Source: Calvatia gigantea (taxonomy: Eukaryota > Basidiomycota > Agaricomycetes > Agaricales > Lycoperdaceae). From it: DNA of 64,000 nt. A program made the position numbers and the translations under genes. The notes beneath the pieces are model-generated. The model saw only the letters and a list, made by a program, of their open reading frames with translations, was not told the origin of the DNA and made no database searches. Shown one piece after another: positions 45,624-56,689 of the stretch (its first letter is position 1; the number at the start of each line of letters is the position of its first letter). The stretch spans positions 2,418,001 to 2,482,000 of the forward strand of contig JACAAK010000006.1 in assembly GCA_025093985.1 (NCBI GenBank). The letters are read 5' to 3'.

Positions 45624-46916
45624 ATGTGCGTGCATGATATTCTTCGTTGTGGGTGCTTATACCCTACCTTCTGATACTTCTCAGGCACCTGGCAGATGTT
45701 CCAATTCATTTACTTCCTGATGACGTCCTCAAGGAGATCCTTATTCTCTGCGTCGAGCTAGCCGACAACCCCCGGTCCTATTACCGGCGTACCCCATCCT
45801 ATTCCTATAGAATATCGCTATCATCCGTGTGTCGACGTTGGAGGGGGGTTATACAAAATATGCCTCGGACTATGGGCCGATATCATATACGATGTCATGG
45901 ATGACTACCCACCCTCGCCACTCTTTAGTCTCATCGTCGAGCGGTCAGATCCCGCTCTCATCCGGGTCGACCTTTTTGGCGTAGGCGACCTACACACAAG
46001 CTACCCTATCGTCAACCCCATGCTCAATCCCAATGTTTCATACACCAGCCTGGTCGAATCCCTCAATTCTCTTTCGCCCCACATCCATCGTTGTCGGCGC
46101 CTGAAAGTTTTCGTCACAGATTCTGACGTCGCAGACGCCTTTGTGAAAATACCCTTCTCGACTGCGGGTCAGTTGGAAGAGTTAGAAGTGGCCACTCAGT
46201 GCGGTCAGGACACCGAAGATCACATTTTCTCTGCCTTATGCGGTTTGACTGCCCTCCGTAGATTAACACTAATTGGATTTTTGGATAATAGGTCCACCAT
46301 CCAACAAGCCATGTCCACTATCCTGTGGCACCAGCTCCTCCACCTCGACCTATCATATCCTATCCCGACAGAAGAAGTCTTCTGGCTTCTTCAAACCTGC
46401 ACCTCCGCAACCACTGTGCGGATACGAGCCAAGATGCAGGTCGGGCATGATGGTCCCGCCATCCACATTCCTAATTTACGAGAACTGAGCCTCAGCGCTT
46501 GTGGAAGAAACGTCTATCGGAGCTTGAGGGGGATAGAAGCTCCGAAACTCGAGGTATTTTGCCTCAAAACCCGGCGAGAGGTTTCGATTTACGAGACGCC
46601 CTCCGAGATTCCGTCGGAGGATCAATTTGTTTGGCCAAGTGTTTTAAATCGGCAACGTTCGTTGAAAGTACTTATCATCCAAGATCCCAGTTCACCGTAT
46701 AGAGAGGCGGCGGAATTGTTGTCGAATGAGTATGTCAAAGCTGTGCCGGTTGTTCAGATTGGGATTCGTCCGGCAGAGGTATATCATGCGCGGGCGTTGT
46801 GTCCGCAGTATTTTAATTGGGAAAATAATATGCTTGGGTGGGTTGATAAGGAGACGGCCCGGAGATATGCAACGAAGGGAGCGGGGTTACTGTCGAGCCT
46901 AGGTATTTCCATGTAA
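45624..46916 (+). CDS. F-box/LRR-like protein with split start codon
   Basis: The best model has exon 1 ending in AT (45624-45625), a 59-nt intron (GTGCGT...TTCTCAG, 45626-45684) and exon 2 starting G. This restores ATG followed by HLADVPIHLLPDDVLKEILI. That is the F-box (LPDDVLKEIL, then SLSSVCRRWRGVIQNMP). The long second frame (45897-46916) continues WADIIYDVMDDYPPSPLFSL and a leucine-rich body (LEELEVATQCG, LTALRRLTLIGFLDN, IPNLRELSLSACGRNV). It ends YATKGAGLLSSLGISM. Between the two frames, near 45869, one extra A (CGGACTATGG against an expected CGGCTATGG, R-L-W-A-D) breaks the frame. So either the gene is a recent pseudogene or there is a base-call error. Likely role if intact: SCF substrate adaptor. 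Confidence 0.7.
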
Positions 46917-47033
46917 CTTGTAATATGCGATTATGAATCAGATAACGGTCGCAGGTGCCGCAAAAAGTAAGGAGGGATCCAGCCACGCCAACATCACTGT
47001 TATGAAAAACCTATTTCATGCATCCGGTACGCA

Positions 47034-48330
47034 TCAAACGATGACTCGGAACAGCAATTGATCATCCCCACTTTTAAAATTACGCCTCTCGTCGTTGTGA
47101 ATACTCCGCTCCTTAAACGAGATGTTCTTTTCTCGCTTTTTACAGGTCGGGAACAAATGTTTCAAATCAATCGAGATTAAATTAGGAATCATGAACTTCC
47201 ACAATAATAAGAGGTCCTCTAAAGCCTGACTCACGAAATTCATCAAGAACGCTTTATCTGCACCCGTCTTCGCTGCCGTCCAAGGGAAATTTGGCCTCCA
47301 GGACCACTCTTGGGTAGGCAGAGCTTGCGGTAACGGTGACATGCGCCTAGGAAACCGCTCGGTTATTTCGTCTACAGTCGGTCGATAATTTGGATTAAAA
47401 CTCCAACAGTCTTCCATGGTTGCCCAGATGTCATCCGTAAGCTCAGGTGCTGCCCTGAGCCTAGGCCTACCTGGGGTAGTTCCTCGGGATTTCATTAGAG
47501 CGACCAGATGCTCTTTATATTTGAGAAAGGGGGGCTCTCCGGTGAATATCTGTGAGCATCAGTCACCGATGGGTGTGATGAAGTATTGAATAAAGATACC
47601 TCGAACATGAGACATGCCAATGAATAAACATCACTAGAAAAACTGACGGGGAACTGACTTGAGTTGAAGAACTCTGGAGGGGCAAAGGGGGCGGTCCAAT
47701 GTTGGGACGGGGATAGTCTCGGCACGTCAGGGTCAAGTCACTAATGATAACCCGGTGTCTGCAAGTCATGCAGAACCATCGTCTTTTATGAGGATGTTAG
47801 CCTGCGAACTTTGTCAGGTTTTGACCACAAAAATGAATTCCTGAACATATTCTCACCGGCTTAAAGTCACCATACACGATTTGATGCCGGTGTAGGGACC
47901 GCAACCCAGCCAAGACATCACGCACCTATTCATAGCCATGAATAACCAGCTGAGAAACATGCGTTTTGGGTGCTCACGAGTGGTAACCGTAGTATGTGCG
48001 AGTGCATCCTGATATAGTTTTGCAGGTTGGAATTTACCATCCAAGGGGATACAAGTCCTATTCGCTGAGCATCGGGCGGGTGGCAAACTCCATACAACGG
48101 TAAAATGTTGGGATGCACGAGTTGACTCCACATGGTAGCTCGGTGGAAGAAGATCTACAGGGTTTGGAGCTACTGATAGGATTGGATGCCAGGCAGATCC
48201 ATGACGCACGCTAACTGTGTCACTGTGGATGTGCGCGCGATAATCCACCATCTTCACGCAAACTTGGCGGCCTTGGTATTCACCCCTGTATACACCCCTG
48301 TATAACTCGCCATTTGTGCTACCTCTGACA
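47034..48330 (-). pseudogene. TKL-like protein kinase pseudogene, copy 3
   Basis: Minus-strand kinase remnant. GEYQGRQVCVKMVDY carries the N-lobe lysine. Then HPNILPLYGVCHPPDAQRIG and LVSPWMVNSNLQNYIRMHS (hinge) precede a catalytic-loop relic HRHQIVYGDFKP. The DFG segment reads DDGSA-stop-LADTGLSLV, so a TGA replaces the cysteine codon and DFG has become DTG. Further on come SSDVYSLACLMFEVS and a C-lobe PELTDDIWATMEDCWSFNPN. The paralogues at 1.7 and 6.9 kb show the intact order. Loss of DFG and the in-frame stop make it non-functional. It separates the F-box gene from HNH copy C. Confidence 0.75.
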
Positions 48331-48747
48331 GCGTCGGGTGACCATTTGACGCCGTTAAGCCGTAGTGTGGGACAGGACTTCGTTTGGAAGGGTCTTGAAT
48401 TGAGTGGGCAACTCTGATACTGTCCGTTAGCTTGGGAGTTTATAGTTCCGGTGTGTTGACGTCGAAGGGTGGGGAAGGGCAGCCAAAATTACGAGCACTT
48501 TTTCCTGGAACATACGTGGGTAGACTCCGCCTCAGCGTTCAACGGTGTTCAATATTCAACGGCAAGTGACGATTCTTCTTCTGGCTAGCTTGGGCCATGG
48601 CCCTTCATGGATGTCGATTCATCAATTGCCTAAGGTAGTCGTGGGAAGAATGGAGTCACCGACGGTCTGACTTGTAAAAAATATACCCCCAACCCCATCC
48701 AACGTTCCTTTCTCAAATTCAACGCTTTTTTAAATTTAACCATCACC
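48331..48747 (+). promoter_or_regulatory. Duplicated promoter of HNH copy C
   Basis: From about 48387 to 48747 this matches 53350-53719 upstream of HNH copy E (for example CTTGAATTGAG, GACGTCGAAG, GGGCAGCCAAAA, ACATACGTGGG). The duplication of C and E thus included the promoter. Confidence 0.6.
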
Positions 48748-49955
48748 ATGTGGAGCTTCAATGTTCCGGATTCCCAAGATTTTATCACTGCAGTTGCTCT
48801 CCCGACTAGCCAGGAAACCAGGGACCATTTTAACAACCACCTTACCCTGAGTGCATATCAAGTCTGCCTTCGGTACGAGCAGGAGGCCATAAAAAATGCC
48901 AAAGCCAAATTGGAATCCGAGACCGCCAGTCAGAACATAGACCAGGATTACGCTGTCGTTTGTGCCAGAGTCCTGGGCTATTTACTTCTCCTCGCGCCGC
49001 TGCATCAAGCGTTGGCTGAGGTTGTAAGAGTAATTTATTCTTGTGATACAGAGGATAACCTGCACGACGAATTGTACCAATTAGGGGACTCGTTTATTAA
49101 CCGGTTCATCCGCCCATGTAGGTCTCCCCACGACTGTTGAGCAATAGAGGGACTCAACGTTATCAGTCAGGAAATTCAATGGGAAAACTTGCATGACATT
49201 GGAACACTCTAGCCGTTCATCATTTAATACGGACAAAGAGTCACCCCTAGCTATCCTCGAGGGAGGGCCCAAGGATCACGAGCAGGCCAAAGAATTGGTA
49301 TGGAAGTGATTGGCATTTGTGTTTCTCGTCACTGATGCACTCGCCTAGGCACTCCCTTGCGATGGGTATCGGTGCATCGTCACAGGAAAATATGATGAAT
49401 TGGCAATAAAAATCGGCATAGTCAGTGGGCGGGAGGCACGTGCAGCTGGTGGCGCATATCACACGGAATGTGCCCATATTATGCCGGAGTCCACAGACTT
49501 CAATGTAGAAGGTACGGGCGATGGAACCAAGGTGCATTGTTTCCTTGCGAGATCCCACCTCGTTGTTAACCTGTTCCTTTTCAGGCGGAATATGCCGCAT
49601 CTGTCTTCACAGTCCTGCAGCGCTTCGGTTACAGTACTGATGATTTGAATGGCGGGGGAGGGCATTCCCTTTCCAATGTTATGACAATGGAGAAGAATAC
49701 ACACGACTACTTTGATCGGTTGGAAGTTTGGTTTGAGAGGAAGGTGAGGATTACGTTTACGACTCGTTGCTCCCTAAATGTTTGGATATTCAGGATGTTC
49801 CGAACAAGTATTATCCAAAATCCTACTCTGCAGTCTTTCTTCTACCTGAGGTCGTTATGCTCACTTCATCAGATGAATCCGTACATATGTCGCGGCGTGC
49901 AAAATGTCAGCTCTCTCCAGGTCATATTTTGTTCACACTTGCACCCCATCTTTGA
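48748..49955 (+). CDS. HNH_2-family protein, copy C (C-terminus replaced)
   Basis: Exons 48748-49117, 49167-49297, 49349-49531, 49585-49743 and 49794-49955 join in phase. N-terminus: MWSFNVPDSQDFITAVALPT, LSAYQVCLRYEQEAIKNAKA and ARVLGYLLLLAPLHQALAEV. HNH part: DGYRCIVTGKYDELAIKIG, AGGAYHTECAHIMPESTDFN (first His), FGYSTDDLNGGGGHSLSNVM (Asn) and TMEKNTHDYFDRLEVWFE (last His). The last exon follows the family until LTSSDES, then turns into an unrelated 27-residue end. The conserved ALHATCAKVAHMSGAAEY-type tail is missing. HNH_2 proteins are putative nucleases, widespread and mostly uncharacterised in Agaricomycetes. The nuclease core is complete, so activity is possible, but the gene is truncated. 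Confidence 0.75.
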
Positions 49956-50965
49956 GGATGAGGTTGGTGTCTTGCTTGATATGAAGGCGCGGTTTTGTGG
50001 GCATTAACGTAGTTGTGAATTTTTTATATTTAAGTCCACAAATCGCTACCAAAAACATGAGGTACCAAGGGCGGGTGAACATTAATGGTAAAAGAGAGTA
50101 ACAATAAGTGAGGTGATAAACCCCTGAAATTCTTTATCAGGTCGTAAGCGTGACTGGGGCGTGATTTCTCGACAAGGCAGTTTCCCACAGACCACCCCAG
50201 AGGGTTGATCTTTCCGGTCGTTCGGAAGACTGCCCCTCAGGTGGAACAATGATAGTGATCTAATCAAATGGCTATTGCCGAACCCTGTCTCGTTTCCCTA
50301 TCACTCGGTGACTTGCCCCATTTTTAGACTTGTCATTTTGAAATATTCAGTACTCAGCCATCTTCTCTCTAAAAATCATAAATCTCATAAAGTGTATAGG
50401 TTATATCCTAGGTCATGCAATGGCATATTTCTTTGGATGAAATGTATAGTTGCTGACTTAATATTCGCAAATCACCCTTAGGTATCACGTCTCCCTGTCA
50501 GGGATAGTAATGACCACTTCGCGCCTCTCTTGAGCTTCCGTGGACCGTCGGCGTGGAGGATGGTCTGCTTTGTCGGAAGGAATATCTAAATGTTGAGGTC
50601 TCCCTTCTGTCTTGTCACTATGATCTTTTCTCTCTCTTCTTTTTTCTTTTCTTTGCTCAAGCTCAAACTACACCCGACGACATTACCTCTCCCCAACAAC
50701 TTCATATTTCGACTGGAGTTCTTTACATATGTACCTCAGGGCTTGGCTACGTAGAAGTACTGCGGATACTCAGGCCATAAGCCTGGGGCTGCGTCTTAGC
50801 ACTCGTTTAAGTACTTGTTGCGGGGGTAGGATAAGGCTTGTGTGGGAGTGCAGAGTTCATCATGATCGATCACGTGCTGAGCGGTCGTGAGAACACAGCA
50901 AACACGCTCTACACACCATTCAACGTTCTGGTCAGACCGGTCAAGCTTTCAAGCTTCTTGGTATC
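49956..50965. other. Spacer between HNH copies C and D
   Basis: Contains a pyrimidine-rich tract at 50610-50660. From about 50748 it has a segment shared with the upstream region of copy F (57185-57336; GAAGTACTGCGGATACT, ATCATGATCGATCACGTG, CAAGCTTTCAAGCTTCTT-type). This is promoter duplication of copies D and F. Confidence 0.5.
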
Positions 50966-51755
50966 ATGGCCCAGAATTCCCGGACTGTCTGGAAAGCAAC
51001 TGCCCTACCCCTTCCGGAGGAAGCCAAGTCCCTTCTTAGCGTTCCCAATGCTCTTAGTGCATACGAAGTTTGTCTTGAGTTCGAGCGCAGGACCGAGGAA
51101 AAGATCAAAGCCGGAGCCGAATCCTCAAAATCCCAGGTTGCAGACCTTCAACCGATGCTTATACACGCAAGAATCTTAGGCTACTTGCTTCTCTTTGCCC
51201 CTTCGCACCTCGCGCTGGCGCAGCTCGTCACCCAAATCCACTCTTGCGATATCAAAGGTAACAAGTACGACAACTTGAACGAGTTAGGGAAGTCCTTTCT
51301 TCCACTCTTGCGATATCAAAGGTAACAAGTACGACAACTTGAACGAGTTAGGGAAGTCCTTTCTGTACTTCTTCATCACACCGTGTAGGTCTCTCTACAT
51401 GGCACTGCCGAGCAATCTAGGACCTAACCATGATCAGTCAGGAAATACAAAGGGAGCAAGACCCCTGCGACATCAGAACACCCTAGCCGCCTGTCATTCG
51501 ATAAAAACAGAAAGGCACTCATGGGTAACCTTAAGGAAGCGCCGAAGGATCACAAGCAGGACAGAGCTTCACTCATGGGTAATCTCAAGGAAGTGCCAAA
51601 GGATCACAAGCAGGCAAAAGAACGGGTATGAAACTGACTACTATCTGCTGTTTATCATTGACATGGGCGCAGCTATACTTATAGGCCCATTATCGCGATG
51701 GGTATCGGCGTTTAATCACAGGAACGCACGATATATTGGGAATAAAACTCGATGA
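50966..51755 (+). pseudogene. HNH_2-family gene, copy D (truncated, internal duplications)
   Basis: ATG 50966 gives MAQNSRTVWKATALPLPEEA, as in copy F. At the end of exon 1 a 64-bp tandem duplication (51237-51300 and 51301-51364) shifts the frame and stops the protein at LLRYQR. In exon 2 a second tandem repeat (period 54 bp, near 51516-51623) doubles the LMGNLKE.PKDHKQ segment but keeps the frame. Sequence corresponding to exon 3 begins (RWVSAFNHRNARYIGNKTR in a shifted frame). It ends at about 51750, where the NACHT fragment begins. The HNH core is absent. Confidence 0.75.
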
Positions 51756-51815
51756 GCCTCTTGAATTGAGCACGGGGGGTTTTCTGGAAGATGGTGGGGT
51801 CATAGGCGATGCGAT

Positions 51816-52370
51816 CTATGAGGAAGTGCCTGTAATCGGGGAAGCGGACCGCCAATTGGTATGCAAGTGTGGGAATAACTGTGCCAAATTTATCTCGTTC
51901 GTTTGGTCTGGAAAAGAAAAATGCAGCACCAAGATGGCCCTCGAATGGCCCTTGTCTGCACTAAGCTCGGCGAATGTTTGAGCGACGGCTGATTTTCCGG
52001 TGCCTGCGGGTCCAGTGAGCCATACCATGTTCTGTTGACGCTTGGGATCGTCAAGCCAGGTTGCGAGAGTGCTTCGAATCCATTCGCGAGTTCCAGGATG
52101 ATATAGCGGAGGGGGGTCTCGTTCACTCGGGTCCACTGCAGCTCCCGAGCAGACGTAGGGCAGAAAATAGTCTAGCCCTAGTGAAAGGATCAGCAGCCCA
52201 CACTTCAGACACAAATGAAGAGGTAACGACCTGCTTCACCCGCATTGAAGCGGTTGATGATGGTTTGAGCGATTTGCGAGCTACGGATGTCGACCATATT
52301 TGAATTCTTGATGGTAAAACAACGAGCATTGTTGAAGAATCCCCCAGTTTGGCGTTCAGTCTGACTGTGA
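51816..52370 (-). pseudogene. NACHT NTPase 5' fragment with P-loop
   Basis: Minus-strand reading: RCFTIKNSNMVDIRSSQIAQ (typical N-terminal NACHT lead), then AVDPSERDPPPLYHPGTREW, IRSTLATWLDDPKRQQNMVW and the Walker A LTGPAGTGKSAVAQTFAEL. It then stops short at FPDQTNEINLAQLFPHLHTN, close to where HNH copy D ends. The Walker B and C-terminal parts are missing. It is an unlinked 5' piece of a STAND NTPase whose breakpoint coincides with the truncation of copy D. Confidence 0.75.
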
Positions 52371-53340
52371 TCATGCACTTTTTACTTGGGTCGAGGGCTT
52401 TTGAAACGTTCGAGGAATTTGGGGGGCATAGCCGGTGGGAAGAAGGGTGCCAATGCGCACGGTTCATCGACTTATATACACGATGGAGGGCGGCAATCAC
52501 CTTCTCATAGCGTGAGGCGGTTCACTGCTGTTCACGGTGACAAAACGCTGCTGGTTCTACAAAAACACTTGGTATACGTAAGAGTACAGGCCAAGAACTA
52601 GAACCGTGAATGCGCTGCGGTCGTGCGGTGTCAGGCGAAGCCCTAGATAGAGGACTTCTGGGGAGGTATGCCAGAGAACACTCGAAGCTTAAAGAATTAC
52701 ATCAAACTACGGCATAATGGCAAACTCTACCCATCATGCATCGAAGGTGACTCCTGGGAGAGGTGGGTGTGACAGATTGAGATCACAGGTCGGTGGAGAT
52801 TTGCTGTTGACATTACTCATACGGGTTTGCTCCAGATCAGATGATGCAATCCTGGGAGGTTTGTAATGTGAACGTGGACTTGGTAGTCAGGTTCTGCGCC
52901 ACAAGGTGATGTAATCTCAATATTCTGCATTTTTCAGAGGGAGGTTTGCGAGCGATTCGGTACTTGCGCTTTCGAAGAATATCCTGAAGGATCTCATCGG
53001 CAGTGGTGGGGATGAAGGAAGTTGATGTTATCGATTACGTGCTGTTCGTCGACAGCCTCACCAGGGCGAATAAGGTTGAGGTCCATGGACAATGGCAATT
53101 TGCATGAAGGGGTACGGTGGTACCAAATCTCCCGATGCATCAAGAGAGGGAAATTGGGGTGTAGTCAGAGTGGGCAGCGAGTTAGAAGTAGGTCCAGGGC
53201 TGTAGTGTATTGATGGGAAGCAGCCGCATACGGTGATTAGAATATTAATGGAGCAGAGGGCGTTGAGGGTCTTGTCAGGGACGCTCACACCGCTGAGGCT
53301 ATGAAAGCTGGTGCGTTTTTGGAAGATGTGGGTAGGAGTT
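52371..53340. other. Spacer, no gene seen
   Basis: Between the NACHT fragment and the promoter of HNH copy E. Short frames only (for example one on the minus strand at 53058-53288); no motif recognised. Confidence 0.35.
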
Positions 53341-53719
53341 CATTTAGAGGGTGTCTTGAATTGAGCGGGCGGGCGACTCTGGTACCGCCCATGCCGGCCT
53401 GGGAGTTATGGTTCCGGCGTCTTGACGTCGAAGAAGGGCGGGAAAGGGCAGCCAAAAGTTTGAGGAGTTTTCTTTTTGAAACATACGTGGGCAGACTCCA
53501 CCTCAGTGTCCAACGGCCTTCAAGTGACCGTTCTTCTTCTGACAAGCTCAGGCCAGGCCCTTCCAGTGGATGGGCACTCCTAAACTACCACGAGCGGTGT
53601 CAATTCATCAGTTGCCTTTAAGGTGGTCGTGGGAAGAATCGAGTCACCGACGGTCTGACTTGTAAAAAAAAATATACCCCCAACCCTGTTCAACGCTTTT
53701 TTTAATTTTAACCATCACT

Positions 53720-55075
53720 ATGTTTACGGGCACCCAAACTTGGAGCTTCGATGTCCCGGATTCCCAGGATTTTATGACTGCAGTTGCTCTACCGACTATC
53801 CAGGAAACCAGGGACCATTTTAACAACCACCTTACCCTGAGTGCATATCAAGTCTGCCTTCGGTACGAGCAGGAGGCCATAAAAAATGCCAAAGCCAAAT
53901 TGGAATCCGAGACCGCCAGTCAGAACATAGACCAGGATTACGCCGTCATTTGTGCCAGAGTCTTGGGCTATTTACTTCTCCTCGTGCCATCACATCAAGC
54001 GTTGGCTGAGGTTGTAAGAGTAATTCATTCTTGTAATACAGAGGACAACCAGCATGACGAACTGTACCAATTAGGGGACTCGTTTATTAACCGGTTCATC
54101 CGCCCATGTAGGTCTCCCCACGACTGTTGAGCAATAGAGGGACTCAACGTTACCAGTCAGGAAATTCAATGGGAAAACTTGCATGACATCGGAACGCTCT
54201 AGCCGCTCATCGTTTAATATGGATAGAGAGTCACTCCTCGCCAACCTTGAGGAAGGGCCAAAGGATCACAAGCAGGCCAAAGAATTGGTATGGGAGTGAT
54301 TAACATTCGTTTCTCGTCACTGATGCACTCGCCTAGGCACTCCTTCGTGATGGGTATCGGTGCATCGTCACAGGAAAATAGGATGAATTGGCAATAAAAA
54401 TCGGCATAGTCAGTGGGCGGGAGGCACGTGCAGCTGGTGGCGCATTTCACACGGAATGTGCTCATATTGTTCCGGAGTCCACAAATTTCAACGTAGAAGA
54501 TACGGGTGATGGAACCAAGGTGCATTGTTTCCTTGCGAGATCCCACCTCGTTGTTAACCTGTTTCTTTTCAGGTGGAATATGCCGCATCCGTCTTCACAG
54601 TCCTGCAGCACGTCGGTTACACTACTGGTGGCTTGAATGGCGGGGGAGGGCATTCTCTTTCCAATGTTATGACAATGGAGAAGAATACACACGACTACTT
54701 TGGTCGTTTGGAAGTTTGGTTTGAGAGGACGGTGAGGATTACGTTTACGACTCGTTGCTCCCTAAATGTTTGGATATTCAGGATGTTCCGAACCAGTATT
54801 ATCCAAAATCCTACTCTGCAGTCTTTCTTCTACCTGAGGTCGTTACGTTCACTTCGTCAGATCCGGAACGTCTTCCGGTACCTTCTCCAGAGCTCCTAGG
54901 GCTGCATGCAGGCTGTTCAAAGATTGCGCACCTGTCTGGCGCAGCTGAGTACCTCAAAAATCTTGATCGTGACATGGACGGTTTAGATATTTTGGAATCT
55001 GATGGGACTTCGTCTGCAGCCTTGCGCCATGCTATTTTGGAGAAGTTGAACAAGTTGGTGGATTCGGGGACATGA
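53720..55075 (+). pseudogene. HNH_2-family gene, copy E (nonsense in HNH core)
   Basis: Close duplicate of copy C, including promoter and introns. ATG 53720: MFTGTQTWSFDVPDSQDF. Parts: ARVLGYLLLLVPSHQALAEV; the HNH segment CIVTGK then TAG at 54379-54381 (TAT, Tyr, in copy C); ECAHIVPESTNFNVEDTGDG; SNVMTMEKNTHDYFGRLEVW. The last exon is complete: PEVVTFTSSDPERLPVPSPE, ALHAGCSKIAHLSGAAEY-like and ending EKLNKLVDSGT. Unlike C it keeps the full C-terminus, but the single nonsense mutation truncates it before the catalytic histidines. The intron before the last exon is 50 nt and not a multiple of three, confirming it is a true intron in the family. Confidence 0.75.
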
Positions 55076-55149
55076 AATAGTAAAAATCACCGGTCCTCGT
55101 TCACTATATGGAGTAGCGAAGGATGATATGAAAGTAGTGCCTCTTGCAC

Positions 55150-55260
55150 GGGTAGAAATTCACCCAACGGAGGTTACCATACATCAATGTTACACAGTAT
55201 TTTGGCGGGGAAAATGATATGCTTGGGCGGGTCAGTAAGGAACAGTTCGGGGGTACTGTC
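55150..55260 (+). pseudogene. Relic of F-box gene 3' end
   Basis: The stretch CAGTATTTTGGCGGGGAAAATGATATGCTTGGGCGGGTCAGTAAGG closely resembles 46807-46855 of the F-box gene (CAGTATTTTAATTGGGAAAA then ATGCTTGGGTGGGTTGA). Upstream, GTAGAAATTCACCCAACGGAGGT echoes the preceding codons (QIGIRPAEV). It is a short 3' relic just after HNH copy E; another lies after copy H. Confidence 0.55.
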
Positions 55261-55399
55261 TTTGATGGAGTGTTTTAAAATTATACAGTCGCGAGTGATT
55301 TCCTCTTCCCCCGACAAACCTATGACAATAAAAATTTAACTGTAGCTTGACTGCTATCTTGGCTACTCAAATACCTTTTTTTTTTCACTATTTTACAAT

Positions 55400-56090
55400 G
55401 TGTCCATGTTTCAGTATCTGAGAGTTTTCAAGGGTGTGGAGGCTGGAAACTGGCTGGCCGTAAAACGAACAACCGAACATCCACCCGCCACTATCTCTCA
55501 AGACGAAGTCCTTGTGTCAGTGTCCGTATAATTTCCGTCAACCCTTTTTGATCCCCCCGCACACACCCCCCTTCCTCGTGTTCGGCTATCCTCTACTTAC
55601 CTCCAATCTACCACTACTCTCTTTAATTTCTGTAGCACTTCGGTTTCCATGATATTTCACAGTGTTTTGCAATGCGCACGGACTCAGTTTCTCAGTATAT
55701 AAGACCCATGGGCAGTAATAGCACAGGATCGAATAGACAGGATCCCACTCTCTGTTTTTCTATCAACGCGTCTCTCTCTGTCTGTTGCCTCGTCTCTGAA
55801 ACTTCGTTCTCTCTAAATCTACTTTTGTGTCCTTGAGCCGGACGAGTTCGGCTCGAGGACTTATCTTCTTGGATCGCAGCACGGATCAGGCTCATCGTTC
55901 CAACCTCCCCGTTCCGGTCTATCAACAAAGTCTCGTGACCTTGACTGAGCCTCTCCCCTTCGAACTTGTTGTCTCTGTCTCAGCGTTAACGGTCGACGGG
56001 CGCGACCGTGCCTGCCTCCTGTTTCTTCAATAGAACCGCTTACTGTCTTTACAAAGGGAGAGTCGAAATATCGGGTGTTTCAAAACCCTC
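55400..56090 (+). repeat. Possible LTR-like or promoter-like sequence
   Basis: A CTCAGTATATAAGACCC TATA motif at about 55690 is followed by an initiator-like region and pyrimidine-rich runs (CGCGTCTCTCTCTGTCTGTTG, CGTTCTCTCTAAATC), in the same style as the solo LTRs in this window. I could not find TG...CA ends with a target duplication, and there is only one copy here. It may be another LTR or simply a promoter without a gene. Confidence 0.3.
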
Positions 56091-56680
56091 ACAGAAGTTT
56101 TGATTCTTTCGGATCAGATTTTGCGTGTCAGGCTCACTTCTCCAGAGCGCATAGATACCATCAGTCCAGCGGAGTTTGAACCCCTATGTCATCCCTTTGT
56201 CACGCCCAGAGAGGGTAAGACAGTAAATCTCAAATACCACCCCACCCACTCTGTTCCACAATCCCATATATTTACAATTTATAGTACACAAGGTCTGGAA
56301 TGGCGGGTGCACTTTTCGTGGTGAACAGTCCAACAGGTCTAGAGAGATCTGGGGTTTGATCTTAAATTTGATGGCAATTTCACCTCGATAAACCATGTTT
56401 TTCGCGTTTTCTATCCCACTCTTGTCCCAGAGCGCAAAGCTGGTTGGATAGGTTTATGGAGACATACTAGATACATGCTACAAAAAATTGTGAAGGGCAT
56501 TGACTGAGCGTAGCCATCATAAATCACTGTTTTAAACACCCGATTGGGTTTGAAAGAGGTGATCAGTGACAGTATCCAACGAAGGGAAAGTATTTTAGAG
56601 TCTGAATAATCCTAGGTAGGTTTAACGTATGATATTTTGTGGGTTTACTGCCCGGTGAGTGGATAATGGACGCCACAGAG
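56091..56680. other. No gene seen
   Basis: Between the LTR-like stretch and the NDC1 5' relic. No supported feature. Confidence 0.35.
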
Positions 56681-56689
56681 TGTTAGGGG

